Assembly (NCBI GenBank): GCA_015179045.1
Contig: WHUZ01000046.1
Location: forward strand, 427,020 to 491,019
Reading direction: 5' to 3'
DNA length: 64,000 bases
Origin: Kalaharituber pfeilii
Lineage: Eukaryota; Ascomycota; Pezizomycetes; Pezizales; Pezizaceae
A model generated the notes under the pieces. The model saw only the letters and a list, made by a program, of their open reading frames with translations. It was not told the DNA's origin and did not search any database. This document shows positions 51,180-63,248 of the stretch, piece after piece (the first letter of the stretch is position 1; the number at the start of each line of letters is the position of its first letter). Both the position numbers and the translations under genes were made by a program.

Positions 51180-52256
51180 TTATTCTAATGGGTTCGGGAC
51201 CGTTGCTCTCTGAAGAGGTTTGTGTTTTCTCGTGATTATGCAATTAGACTATTCTCTCACCCGCTACTGTTGCTGTTGCGCCCCAGATGGCCAAGACGCA
51301 ACGTTCTGTCAGGCCCCCAATGGCCAAGATGCACCGCTGCATGACGATCAGATAACAGAAAATCCCAACGACACATCCTTGCATATCAGATTCTCCTGCG
51401 TACTCCAAAGTTGGGATCCTGGGCCACATTGCAAAATCCAAAGCCATTCACGTGTTGATAGAATTCCTTACGCCTCTGGTTACGACACTAGCACTGGCGG
51501 AATGAATACACTGGTAGCTTCACAAGGCAGGAGAAAGCAAGCTTGTGATGATCGATCGTAACCGCGTAAATGACTGCTACAGGTCTATAACAAAAATAAG
51601 TTATATCGTACAATACTTTTTTCCTACCTAGGTACTTGTTGTGGAGTGTTCTCGTGCCGTTCTTGAGGTGGACCTGACTCTAGGTGCGGACGGCAGCGCA
51701 ACGCGCGGCTATAGAAGTGATTTCTTGGGCAGGTAAATTCCTTTAATTAACATACAAACTTAGGCTCAAACAGAGAATGGGTGTGTGGAACAGCGAGCTA
51801 CTTCTGCTACTAATGTTACTTACGGAATGTGTGTTTGTTACAGCAATTTTTTGACAGCACTGTATACTTTTATATTGTGTGTTCTGTTCCTGTTTACCAT
51901 CCGCACCCGATGCAATCTTTTGTCGTGTATAGGCCATATGCATACTTTTGTTCAGCGGCTTACATAAGTAAGTAGGTAGCAAAAGCTTATGTAACTATGC
52001 TTTGTGAGGCTCAAACTTGTGGCATACTTATTTTTACAAGGAATCAGAGACACCCGACCGAACGGGTACTCTTGCGGCCCTTCGAGTGAGATTCATTGCG
52101 ACGTCGATGTTGAGCTTAGGAATAGTAAAACAAAATATTTTAAGAATTATCTAGGTTATGCCCACAGCCCGTGTAAGCGCTTATGACATAAATGAGAGTA
52201 TTGAGTTGAATTCCGCATCTATCTCTGAGTTCCCATTGATGTGTTTGCCTTGTAAT
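51180..52256. other. Intergenic, nothing recognised
   Basis: The upstream region of the fascin-like gene followed by unique sequence. The frame at 51220-51561 contains a short internal duplication (gatggccaagac/aatggccaagat) but no motif I can name. Confidence 0.4.
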
Positions 52257-53637
52257 TACAGTGCCTAGGCAAAAGTATCCGTACACTCCCTGAAAAGTCA
52301 GTGCTGCATATCGTATAGCAAATCACGTACTGTACTCGAGTTCAAAAAGTATTGGGAACGGCTGACTAATGCATAAAAAATTATGTAATGCATGCGGCTC
52401 ATATTGCTGTAGAGTGCAACCCCCCCGTTCAAGGCTATAACCCGTGCCCATCCGCATCATAGTCTTCGCTGTCTGCCCTGTTATTGAATACTTGGTAGTT
52501 GCACAAAATGCAAGGTAAGTAAAAATAATAAAGTAGCTCTGCAGTTACTAAATACATGTAGGTCCGGAGGTCACCAAAGAGAAAAGCTGCAATACTTAGC
52601 TTGCAATACGCTAATGTACCCTACAAGGCTATTTCTACCCGTATACTAGATGTACCTAAAACTACGTGCTTTCATGTACTCCGTTCAGTGCATTTTTTTT
52701 TTTTTTTATATGTATCATTACTCGCATGCCAACCTGTTGGCTATGGCGAGATTAAATACATAGGGAATAAAACAGGGGAAAAAGATAAACAAGCTAACTA
52801 CGTCAACCCGGTAGAGAAATTAACTCAGAGAAAAGGATCGTCATACTAACTTCGTCACCCCCTTACCGAGATTAAAGTGAATTTTCGTCATGTCCCCGCC
52901 CATGTCCGCATGTCCACAAGTGGGTCCCCCCTCACCGTCTCGTTCCTTGGGTGCTCTCGCTTCCGCCTGACCCCCCGCCCATTTCTGTTTCCATACCCTA
53001 CATCTCTGCCAAATGTGTGTTGCCGTCTCCTCTTCTTCACCGCGCCATCGGCAATCCGGACTCTCCGCCTTTTTTCACCTTGACTTTCTAGGAGTTGAAG
53101 CCTTTTCCGCCTAGCAGGCCCCTCAACGTGCCCCGTACAGTGCATGATTGCAGGAGCTGCCAATAAGAGTTCTGATTTCTGTTCAAGCTTTGTTCTAGAA
53201 ACTCTCCAGATTTTAATCCTATTAAAGAAAACAATCTGGTCTCATGAAGAAAAGAATCAGGTGCTTAGAAAAAAGTCATGAGAACCGTGGCATTGGAGGG
53301 GGTTGGTTGTGGAATAAGACTACTGTGGATGGGATCAATTGGCACACCTATACTCTTTCTGGGATTATGGCTCACTTTATTAGAGCTAAGGATGACATTA
53401 ATTATCATGTATAGATATTTCTTCACATAATACTGCATCACTGAATCATTTGTACAGTGCTGTGTGGTGGCGGTGTGTAAAGTATGAATACGTGCAGAAA
53501 TTTTGATTATGCAACATGCAAGTATTACATGATTTATGCCGTTCCAATACTTTTTGAATGAGCGAGTACAGCTACTGGCTTTTCCTGATACTGCATAACT
53601 ATCAGGGACGTACAGATACTTTTGCCTAGGCACTATA
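52257..53637 (+). mobile_element. Decayed Tc1/mariner-like element, TA target duplication
   Basis: Terminal inverted repeats agtgcctaggcaaaagtatc (from 52260) and its complement ending at 53635 are flanked by TA (52257-52258 and 53636-53637). Inside, an N-terminal helix-turn-helix-like stretch (SPKRKAAILSLQYANVPYKA at about 52570) and a C-terminal stretch SPDFNPIKEN with a frameshifted IWSHEEK (about 53205-53255) match the start and end of Tc1-type transposases. Most of the catalytic middle is deleted. A LINE is inserted at 52694-53137. It is non-functional. Confidence 0.8.
52686..53145 (-). mobile_element. LINE family A, 5'-truncated, inserted in the Tc1 element
   Basis: The TSD cagtgcat (52686-52693 and 53138-53145) flanks a 444-bp minus-strand copy. 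It has poly-T, the family A tail with hairpin variant GCCAAC AG GTTGGC, and the knuckle region (PDCRWRGEEEETATHIWQRC, with one Cys changed to Arg). Confidence 0.85.
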
Positions 53638-53679
53638 TCTGCCCTTCGGACCTCGAGTTCAAGTTTGGATATCCTTCAT

Positions 53680-53765
53680 CTCTCTTTTTTCTTCTTTTTT
53701 TTTTATAATATCATTACTCGCGTACCGCCCTGTGGGCTATGGCGAGGTTAGGTACATGTGGAATA
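53680..53765 (-). mobile_element. LINE family A tail, minus strand
   Basis: A poly-T tract (53682-53703), then the inverted tail with hairpin variant GCCC ACA GGGC, and a short 3' UTR. The TSD was not resolved. Confidence 0.7.
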
Positions 53766-54646
53766 ACCAATAACAAAGAAAAAGTATGGGAACTTTGAGT
53801 GCGATGAAGCCAACTATTGTTCCACCCCAGTGTCCTTCACCTCGCCAGGCAGCCTAACTGGGTTATGTTATTCTTGATGATGACCTTGTGGCCTTGCCGA
53901 AATCGGTCCAAAGTGGCTTCTGGACCTCAAAAATTGGAAAGGTTGTATGCAGCGAGATGGACTGTACTGGATTACAATAAATATGAAGGGGTTAAACAAG
54001 CTTACGAGCGTGGTATGGCTCTGCAGCCCGCGGAGGTGGCATATTGTGTTAACGGATACTGCTAGAAAAGAGTAAAAAGGTTTGACCTGAGGATGGAATC
54101 TCAGAAGTGCAACGAGGAAGAAGTTGCCAGCGCTAGGTTATGGTACATCTGACACATCGACAAGTCTAACTCCATGATGCCGATATACTAACCAATACAT
54201 AAACCCTAACAATCCTGTACAACGCAGCGGCAGAGTGGCATATAGCAACAATGCCGTTGCCTTGCAAACAGCTGAAACGGAGCATAAATATTAATCCACG
54301 ATGGTTTTCTCTCAAGTACATCATCTCTCTATAGATAAATTCACATCGTCCACCTATTGATTTTGCTATTCCTCAATGGTACTTCTTGCAGTATTTGCTC
54401 ATCCAGCCTTCAAGCAAGCTCTTGAACTTGCACCGGAGCAATTTTTTTTAGTAACTCGTAAATACTGCTAGTGGAATTGTACCTAAGGAACTTAGAATAA
54501 ATTCTACTATGGTAAATTGCATGATTATAGCGCTATTACAATAAGGGAGGTTTGAGAAAACAAGGATATAGCTGTTAAAGAATCGGATAGACAATATAGC
54601 TTGTTTTTGATAATTTTGCACTAAGTGCTGAGATTGTTATAGATAG
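53766..54646. other. Host-like sequence, nothing recognised
   Basis: A frame at 53817-54065 has no recognisable motif. No repeat or RNA gene is seen. Confidence 0.35.
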
Positions 54647-54763
54647 CTGGAGTATGTTTTTTTTTTTTGTCTTTTTTACGTGACCCCGCTTGCAACTGTT
54701 CGCCATGACAGGGCCCCTGGGTCTAAACCCTCAAAGCCCGGAGGCAGGCTTGACTGGAGTATG
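54647..54763 (-). mobile_element. LINE family B tail-only insertion, 97 bp, 10-bp TSD
   Basis: The TSD ctggagtatg (54647-54656 and 54754-54763) flanks exactly 97 bp of family B tail with a T-rich run. Length and 5' boundary match the copy at 9680-9776. Confidence 0.9.
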
Positions 54764-55383
54764 GTTGATGGTTTGCAAATAATTGCTTGCATTGCTGTAC
54801 TATATTCTGATAGGTTTGTTGGTGGTAGTTTGCAGCTGGTTACGATACTATCACGTAGGGAGTGCAAGGTCACCCACACGCCGAAAGCTCTTCTGGAGTA
54901 GAAAGAGAATCTAAGCAAGGTACTTTTCACTTCAAATGAAAAGACGTCTATTAGTTGATTTCATCCATTTAAACTAAGGTGGGGTGGAAACATGGGAATC
55001 CTTGGTACTGTAGATTTCTTGTTTGTCTCGTTTTGGAAAGTGAACTTATAGAAAGCTTCCTGCTCAAGTAGGAAGCAGATTTACGGTCTGATTGGCGGAG
55101 CTCTTACTTTTTGTCAGCCCAGCCTGTGTATTCACATGCTTACTCGTGGGTACTATCGTCCTCTCGCGAATTGGGTGAGGTTCGTGCACAAGGGTAGCTA
55201 TTCCTAGGAAGCTAAAGAGCGAAACTATATGAATACAAAATCAAATGGAGAAATGAAATTGGAACAAGTACAACTAGAAACATTTACTGGTAACAGTCAT
55301 AGAAAGATTCAACTTAGAATGTCGATATATAACAACATCCCGGCTACATCTATACAAGAGGAAGAATTCTGAAAGACTAGCAT
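54764..55383. other. Downstream flank of the ankyrin gene, nothing recognised
   Basis: Unique sequence. The ankyrin gene's stop is at 55384-55386 (minus strand), so its 3' UTR lies here. Confidence 0.4.
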
Positions 55384-57674
55384 CTAAGTTTCGACCTTGC
55401 TCAGCTTTCGTTTCCGGCCAGGGGAATATGGTAGCTGCGTACTGGATTGCCCGGTTCGATCACGGATTAATTGAGCTATGGTATGGTGCCCTTTTTCAAC
55501 TGCCAATGACAGTGGTATTGTGCCCTTTTTATCGGCCAGATTGATATCTATATCACTTCGGTCGAGTAGTAAGCGAACTATGCCCTCGAGGCGCAATACT
55601 TTACCCCAGCTCGTTTTGGTGCCATTCCTTTCAACTGCACAGTAGAGTGGTGTTTTGCCGTTCTTAGCGGCCAGATTGATATCTATATCGCTTCGGTCGA
55701 GCAGTAAGCGGACACTATCCTTATGACCATTGCAAACTGCCCAGTAGAGTGGTGTTTTGCCGTTCTTAGCGGCCAGATTGATATCTATATCTCTGTGGTC
55801 GAGTAGTAAGCGGACTGTGCTCTTGTTAACACTCCAACTAGCAGCTGCATAGTGGAGTGGTGTTTTGCCGTCCTTATCGGCCAGATTGACATCTATATCG
55901 CTCCGGTCAAGTAGTAAGCGGACAGTATCCTCAAGACCATCTTTAACTGCCCAGTAGAGTGGTGTTTTGCCGTCCTTATCGGCCAGAATGATATCTATAT
56001 CGCTATAATCGAGTAGTAAGCGGACTGTGCTCTCGTTATTTCTCCATGCAACTGCTGCATAGTGGAGTAGCGTTTTGCCGTCCTTATCGGCCAGATTGAT
56101 ATCTATATCACTGCGGTCGAGTAGTAAGCGGACTGTGCTCTCGTTATTACTCTTTCCAGCTGCATAGTGGAGTGGTGTTTTGCCGTCCTTATCGGCCAGA
56201 TTGATATCTTTATCGCTGCGGTCGAGTAGTAAGCGGACTGTGCTCTCGTTATGACTCCAGTTAGCTGCATAGGTGGTGTTTTGCCGTCCTTATCGGCCAG
56301 ATTGATATCTATATCACTGTTTTTTTTTTTTTTTAATTTCATTAATCGCGTGCCGCCCTATGGGCTATGGCGATGTATATAGTCACACTAAGAGAAAAGG
56401 AAATTTAAGTACATGGTATTCGGACCGGGACCCTGAGCCTGTCTTATTTCCGGTTTGGCTCGTATTCCTCCGATCTCAGCCACCTCCCTCCCAGCCTAAC
56501 CTTTCCGACCTCCACCCTTGTCTTTGTATACAACACTATCGAACTTGCCTTCTTTCCTTCCTCTTCAAGTGTCGTTTTTCTTCGCAACCATCTAATGCCC
56601 GTAGTCTTTTTTCCCAGTACTTGGTTGTCTTCTTCCAGCCATTTCCTCACCTTCTCCAGATCCTTCCTGGTGGCAACGCCGTGTATGACTATGCCTGTGG
56701 CTCGGAGGGGGGTCGGCTGGTGTTGCTTGTCTGTTTGCGGGGGCTGGATGTTGCGGGGGGGCGTGATGGTGCGGGGGCGGGTGTCGGGGTCGGTGCGGGG
56801 GTCGGTGTTGGGGTTGCAGGGGCTGGGGGAGTCTCCTGCTCTTCGACCGGGACAGAAGTGTTCTTTCTCGCCTTCTTTGTCCTCTTTCTCCTTGGGGTTG
56901 TCTTTCTTGGGAGGGTCGAAGTCGTCGTTGTGGCTCTCTCAGGGGTGGGCTCTTCCGAGAGGAGCACGTAGTAGTTGTGGGAGCTTGGGGCTCCCGGTGT
57001 TTCTTCCTCCGGTACGTCCAGGCACGTGATGGGGCTGAACCCCAGAGGTGGTGGTGGCGACGCCGGTGGCTCAATGGCCGGGATGTCGATTGTCACGATG
57101 GGGCTAAGCCCCAGTGGCTGTGTCGGTGGCTCGGCTGGTGAGGGCGGGGAAGGCGGTTCTAGTTCGATGTCCTCTAGGAGGTTGTCCGTGAACCTGATCC
57201 CTATGTAGTCTTTTTTCCCCGGGGCTTCCGATCTTGCTCCTGCCCCATAATATGCCCATTTCCAGAGCTCGGCGAGGGTTAGAAAGAAGGTTTCCCTTCC
57301 CTCGGCGGTCATATCCTCCCAGGGTAACACTCGAGGCCTCATGTTGCGAGGCGGCGGGTTTCTACCTCTTGGTGGCATTGTTTCGTTGTTCAATTGTCGT
57401 TGTTCGATTGGCTGTGTAGTGCTTATCCGGGAGTGCCTGTTGGATCTTGGCGTCGACGTGGTGTGGTTGATGTGTGTGGCAACGGCGGTGGTGAGCTGAA
57501 AATTCCTCGAAACTTCACCCTCAGGGGGAAAATTGCGCTATCGGTTTTTTGAGGATAAAAATTAGATCAAACGACTCAGCTCGCTGAGCGCTTTCGATCT
57601 ATGTAGATTTCAGCGGGGGGGACGTTGTGGTTGTGGAGTTGCTTCCAAACGCTCGTCCTGAGGTGGTTGTTGTC

Positions 57675-58018
57675 TGTTAGAAACCATGAGCCAAACACAC
57701 GCGAAACAGTCCGAGCGAAACAGTCCGAGCGAAACAGTCCGAGTGTGTAAAACATCCGAACATCCGCGATGGTCTAAGCACTCCGAACATCCGCGATGGC
57801 CTAAGCACTCCGAACATCCGCGATGGCCCAAACACTCCGGACTGAGTATTCCATATTAGGCAGTCCAAATACTTAGCTGTTCTGTTCACTGGTTTTGTAT
57901 GCAACTTCGTGTTATAGAGTTTTTGTATATATATGGGCTCTGGAAGCCCCGTCCTTGATTGATCATTAGAATCGAATACACACATCTCTGAGCCTATTCC
58001 TCTGTACTCCTTTTCACA
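57675..58018 (+). repeat. copia 5' LTR
   Basis: 344 bp. It contains three tandem copies of a 14-bp unit (gcgaaacagtccga) and three of a 27-bp unit (gaacatccgcgatggcctaa). A TATA-like tatatatatggg lies about 95 bp before its end. Confidence 0.92.
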
Positions 58019-58030
58019 GGTTATGAGCCC
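58019..58030 (+). other. copia primer-binding site, half-tRNA(iMet) type
   Basis: The 12 bases after the LTR, ggttatgagccc, are the exact reverse complement of the anticodon stem-loop region of eukaryotic initiator tRNA-Met (gggctcataacc). This is the internal-fragment priming known for Drosophila copia, not the usual tRNA 3' end. Confidence 0.75.
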
Positions 58031-58224
58031 GGACTGTGCAATATAGTCCACCGCATTTAAGTCGCACTTTTTCACACACTTGCACTCCTCGCTCACATTC
58101 CTCGCTTGCACTCCTCGCTCGTGCTCCTCGCTTCTCGAATCCCTCGAGCTCACCTGCTCTCCACGTCTACTACTGCAAACATCAAATCATCCTACAATGT
58201 CTGGATCCACCTCCACCACTGCTG

Positions 58225-58791
58225 ATGTCTTTCGCCATAAACATGGACAAGCTCCCATGCTTTACAACCTCAAACTACCAACAATGGAGCGTGGCCATGA
58301 AGTTCATTCTCAAGGCCTGCAATCTCTGGGAAATCCTCAATGGCACTGAGCATGCCCCAGAACAAACTACCTTAGGCTCCCGAGCATCACGAGCATCAAG
58401 CAGTGCCGGACCATCCACCTCAGGCCCCAATACAAACTCAGAAGCTCTAGCTAAGTTTACAAAACGCTCTAATCAAGCTGCTTCCATTATTTTCGGCTCT
58501 CTGACACTATCTGCTCAAGCTTATCTTGGAAATGCAGATGAGCCTACTGAGATGTGGAAGGCCCTCAAGCAAAGTCTTGACACAGTTGCAAACCGCTCTG
58601 GTATTAACGCAATTCAGATGGCCTTTGGAAACGATAAAATGGGTGAACATGAGAAAGTATCTGCATGGATTAGCAGACTCATAGGTTACCAAAATGCGTT
58701 GACCCACACTGATGACCCTATTACTGACAGAGGAATGGTCAATCACATCCTCCGCCATCTCTCACCCAAATTTTCAGCATACGTCGTGTAA
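58225..58791 (+). CDS. gag: copia Gag (UBN2-type), C-terminus frameshifted
   Basis: The frame from ATG 58225 encodes MDKLPCFTTSNYQQWSVAMK, an Ala/Ser/Gly-rich insert, then IIFGSLTLSAQAYLGNADEP, WISRLIGYQNALTH and ILRHLSPKFSAYVV, the pattern of copia-type gag. An ATG at 58197 in another frame (MSGSTSTTADVF) looks like the original start, implying a small indel. The stop at 58789 is also premature: downstream frames contain an RG-rich stretch (58905-58976) and a CCHC knuckle CWYCTKEGHKAEDC (about 59023), the expected Gag C-terminus. Confidence 0.75.
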   Translation: MSFAINMDKLPCFTTSNYQQWSVAMKFILKACNLWEILNGTEHAPEQTTLGSRASRASSSAGPSTSGPNTNSEALAKFTKRSNQAASIIFGSLTLSAQAYLGNADEPTEMWKALKQSLDTVANRSGINAIQMAFGNDKMGEHEKVSAWISRLIGYQNALTHTDDPITDRGMVNHILRHLSPKFSAYVV

Positions 58792-61700
58792 TAGCAGAGA
58801 AACCAATTCCAGAACAGACTATCAACTATGTCCTCAGTACCCTTGTTGGACTATGAAAACTCAGCTCGAACCAATAACCACTACTACCGCCGGAGCACTG
58901 GCAACGAATAGCCGTGGAGGAGGCCGTGGCCGTGGCCGTGGCTACAGATCAGGACGTGGCGGCCGTGGCGGGATATAGAGTCAACAAGAGAGATACCCAG
59001 TCTAAGCGAATTGCAGGAGTATGTTGGTACTGCACAAAAGAAGGACACAAAGCAGAGGATTGCAGATTTACAGAAGAAGGCAATTGAGCTCAAGAACAAA
59101 AGAGAGAAACTGAGCCCCGCATCCAATACAGACGATTCCAACAAATCGAGTGCTAACCTGACAAGGATGTATATTGCCAAAGCCTCTGCAACTAGAGCTA
59201 CCCTCACCAATTGTCAACGAAGAACCTGGTACATTGACTCTGGAGCCAGTGACCACATGTGCTCCACTCTGTCAGACTTCACAAGCCCACAAGACACTTG
59301 CAAAGCCACGTAAGGTACTACTGGGAGACAACTACACAATTTTCGCTACAGCAATAGGAACCATGACTATTCAGGGTAATGAACGGTGCATGACTCTTGA
59401 ATCAGTGTTATATGTTCCAGATCTAAAATGCAACCTCTTTCTCAGTAGCAAAAGCAGAGATGCAGGTTACAGCACATTATTCAAGTCAGGCACCTGCAGG
59501 ATTGCAGATGAACAGGACCGACCAGTCATCACTGTCAAACGTCGAGATGGAATGTACGTAATTAACCTCCGAAAAACCCACGCCGTGCCTGCCACCGCCG
59601 TGCCTGCCACCACCGTGCCTGCCGCTGCCGTGCCTGCCACCACCGTGCCTGCCACCACCGTGCCTGCCACCACCGTGCCTGCCACCACCGTGCCTGCCCA
59701 CCACCGTGCCTGCCGCTGCCGCTACCGTGCCTGCCACCACCGTTCTGGCTAAAGGTACACTCGAGCTCTGGCATTACCGCCTAGGACACCTGAATACAGC
59801 TGCTGTTAAGACGCTCGCCAATGGTCTTGCAACTGGCATAGAGCTGCGAAAGGCAGAGCTATCCAAAGATGGCAGTCCCTGTTTTCCATGCCTGCAAGGC
59901 AAACAGAAGGTCACAATCAATCGAACACCCTCTGAGAGGGCAACTGAGCCCCTCCAACTCATTCACTCTGACTCTGCTGGTCCATTCCCAGTCACACCTG
60001 GAAACTCTAGGTACTTCCTCCTCTACATTGATGACTATTCACGCATGACATGGGTATACATCCTTGAATCCAAAACAGTTGAAGAGGTCTGCAGTGCTTT
60101 TCAAGACTTTAAAGCACATGTAGAGAAGGAAAGTGGGAGAGTTATCAAACGTTTCAGGTGTGACAATGGCAAGGGAGAATATGACAACCGCAGATTCCGA
60201 GGTATTCTGTCAAGCAGCGGTATCTCCTATGAACCCAGCGCACCCTACACTCAGCATCAAAATGGAGTCAGTGAAAGAAAAATTAGGACTATCAAGGAGA
60301 TGGCAGTGTCTATGAGGTGTGCTGCTAAATGAGGAAGGGCAGAAGCTACTGCAACAGCTGTGTATATCTTGAACAGGTCACCTACACGAGCTCTCGAGAA
60401 CAAAACGCCCTATGAGGCCTGGTATGGCAAGAAACCGGCCCTGCACCACCTGCGCATTTTTGGATGTCACGCCTATGCACATATCCCAAAACAGAAGCGT
60501 CGTACCATGCAAGCTAAGTCACAGCAGTGCATCTTCATCGGCTATTCACCTACTACAACCAAGCAGTGGCGAGTTTGGGACCCACAAGGCCGTCGGGCAT
60601 ACATTGTAGCTGACGTGGTATTCGACGAGAGAAAACCAATGGGCATCACCACAGCTGAGCAGCTGAATGCACCTACCAGCTGCAGTACAGAAGAGCTACA
60701 GGATGTTAACATGCCTGACATCTGGCCAGAAGACAGAATCACTGAGATTGCTGATGAACCTACGACGCCGGCTATGACGCCAGGTGCGACACTGCCTATG
60801 ACTCGGATACCGGCCACGATGCCTCAACGGACAGAGCCTGACATACCACGCCTACGTCTTGGAGAAGAAATCATTGAGAAACGCCCACGCCGCTCGCGTG
60901 CTGCAGCTACCAGTTCTATGACTGGTAAAGACCCCAATGCCGACCAGATGGCTAAGCACCACACAATCCACGTGTCCACTGTGCATACTGATGCAAGTGA
61001 AGAGATATCTAGGTGCTGTCACGCACTAGAATCTGGTACTCTACAAGCTACACCTGACGAAGGGAGGCTTGAAGCTCTCAATGCCCTGGCAGATGCTCTG
61101 TGGAGATCTGGCCATACCATGACAAAAGCTTTTCAAGCCCAGGGACCAGTAAAGGAGGCAATTGGTGAACCGACTAGCTACCGGCAAGCCATGCAAAGCC
61201 CTGACTGTGTTCAGTGGGAGCAAGCTATGGGCGAAGAACTTAACTCGCTGCTAGAAAACCAAACATGGGAGCTTGTTGACCAAGCTCAGGTACCTGAGAG
61301 CAAGAGTGTGATTGGCTGCAAATGGGTGTACAAAGTAAAGCAGAATGCTGATGGCAGCATAAGATATAAAGCCCGCCTTGTGATTAAAGGCTATGAGCAG
61401 AGAGCAGGAGTTGACTATGAAGAAACCTTTGCCCCAGTTGCTAAGTTTGCTACTGTTCGAATGCTAATGGCGATTGCTGCAGAACATGACCTTGATATTG
61501 ATCAAATGGATGTCATTACAGCATTTCTTCACCCTGAACTCGATGAGGAAGTGTATATGGAGCTACCCGAAGGCTTCAGCAACAGCTCCAACAGCAACCA
61601 AGTCTGCAAGCTCCGAAAAGCCCTCTACGGCCTCAAACAGGCACCTCGAGCATGGTATGCAGACATCGATGCATATCTAATATCCATTGGCTTCCAGCGC

Positions 61701-62774
61701 TCAACAGAGGATTCAAATCTCTACATCATGTCTGGAATTTTACTGCTGCTCTGGGTTGACGATATCTTGATCTTTTCATTCAATCCTACACTCAAAGATC
61801 AAATTAAGAAGCAGCTCGCTAGCAAATACAACATGAAGGATCTTGGAGCAGTAAAGTTATTCATTGGATTTGAGATTACTCGAGACCGCCCAAATCGCAT
61901 AATCTGGCTCCACCAAACTAAATACATCAGCAGTATTCTTGTATATTTCGGCATGGATCGATGCAAGAGCCTTTCCACTCCTCTCGACTCGAATGTCAGA
62001 CTACAAACAGATAGTACTGCTACTCCTACACCAGCCGAAATACGCCAATACCAGTCACTTGTTGGAAAGCTCATGTATGCAATGCTTGGAACTCGGCCAG
62101 ATCTAGCTTACACAGTATCTACACTTGGACAGTTCAGTGCTGCCCCCTCAGCTCAACACTTAGCAGCTGCAAAGCGTGTTCTTCGATATCTTCAACACAC
62201 CCGACAACATGGCCTACTATTTCAAGGCTCAAGGTCAAGTTCGAGCTCAGCTACTGAACGGATTATAGGCTATCATCATCCTATAGGGTATAGCGACTCT
62301 GACTGGGCCGGTGATATTGACACACGCAAATCAACCTCTGGCTATGTTTTTACCCTCGCTGGTGCTGCGATCTCCTGGAAGTCTAGAAAACAGCCTACAG
62401 TAGCTCTTTCCACAACCGAAGCTGAATATATGGCAGCTACAGAGGCCTGCAAGGAAGGCATATGGCTACGAAGGCTATTCGATGAAATCAAGAGCAAGTG
62501 GGAGACTGGATGCAACAATCAACAACATGAAGGGCAACTTATTCGAATAGACAACAATGGGGCTATTGATCTAGCTAAAGACCCTAAGCATCATGATAGG
62601 ACTAAGCACATTGCAATCCGTCACCATTTCATCCGTGAAGCCATTGAATCTGGTGCAATCTCACTCAAGTATGTCAAAACCAATGAGAACCTAGCGGATA
62701 TTTGCACAAAAGCATTAGCACGCACGAAACATGAATACTTCATGGAAGGAATGGGAGTTAAGCAATTTAGGTAA
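58792..62774 (+). pseudogene. pol: copia Pol: protease, integrase, RT, RNase H, with one nonsense and frameshifts
   Basis: Protease has YIDSGASDHM (about 59230). A frameshift near 59300 follows, then the GAG-pre-integrase region with LWHYRLGHLN, a HxxH and CxxC finger (CFPCLQGKQK) and integrase catalytic residues in HSDSAGPF, CDNGKGEYDN and NGVSERKIRTI. TGA at 60330-60332 (probably from TGG) interrupts. From 60360 the frame is open for 804 codons: integrase end, an acidic linker, RT with FLHPELDEEVYM and LYGLKQAPRAWY and active site WVDDILIFS, and RNase H with YSDSDWAGDIDTRKSTSGY and TEAEYMAATEACKEG. Only a few lesions separate it from an intact frame. Confidence 0.9.
59575..59745 (+). repeat. 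15-bp minisatellite (GTGCCTGCCACCACC) inside copia pol
   Basis: About eleven copies of a 15-bp unit encode VPATT/VPAAA repeats between protease and integrase. Near 59697 the phase shifts, producing a frameshift into HHRACRCRYR. The array is a likely cause of the frame disruption. Confidence 0.9.
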
Positions 62775-62904
62775 CTTGGGGTAGTACTCTTTCTCTCACG
62801 TAAGCTTTTTTCCCATAGGGTTTTTGCTACGGAGGTATGCATAAGGCATCGAGAGTTTTAAGGAGGCTACAGGATCAGAACAGGAACACGCAGTTGAGTG
62901 GGAG

Positions 62905-63248
62905 TGTTAGAAACCATGAGCCGAACACACGCGAAACAGTCCGAGCGAAACAGTCCGAGCGAAACAGTCCGAGTGTGTAAAACATCCGAACATCCGCGAT
63001 GGCCTAAGCACTCCGAACATCCGCGATGGCCTAAGCACTCCGAACATCCGCGATGGCCCAAACACTCCGGACTGAGTATTCCATATTAGGCAGTCCAAAT
63101 ACTTAGCTGTTCTGTTCACTGGTTTTGTATGCAACTTCGTGTTATAGAGTTTTTGTATATATATGGGCTCTGGAAGCCCCGTTCTTGATTGATCATTAGA
63201 ATCGAATACACACATCTCTGAGCCTATTCCTCTGTACTCCTTTTCACA
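62905..63248 (+). repeat. copia 3' LTR
   Basis: 344 bp. A purine-rich tract (gagtgggag) precedes it at 62896-62904. It differs from the 5' LTR at 62923 (g for a), 63003 (c for t) and 63182 (t for c). Confidence 0.92.

Noticed and set aside
59575..59745. Regular short repeats resembling a CRISPR array
   Set aside because: The repeats are contiguous 15-bp units without spacers, in a coding frame of a eukaryotic retrotransposon.
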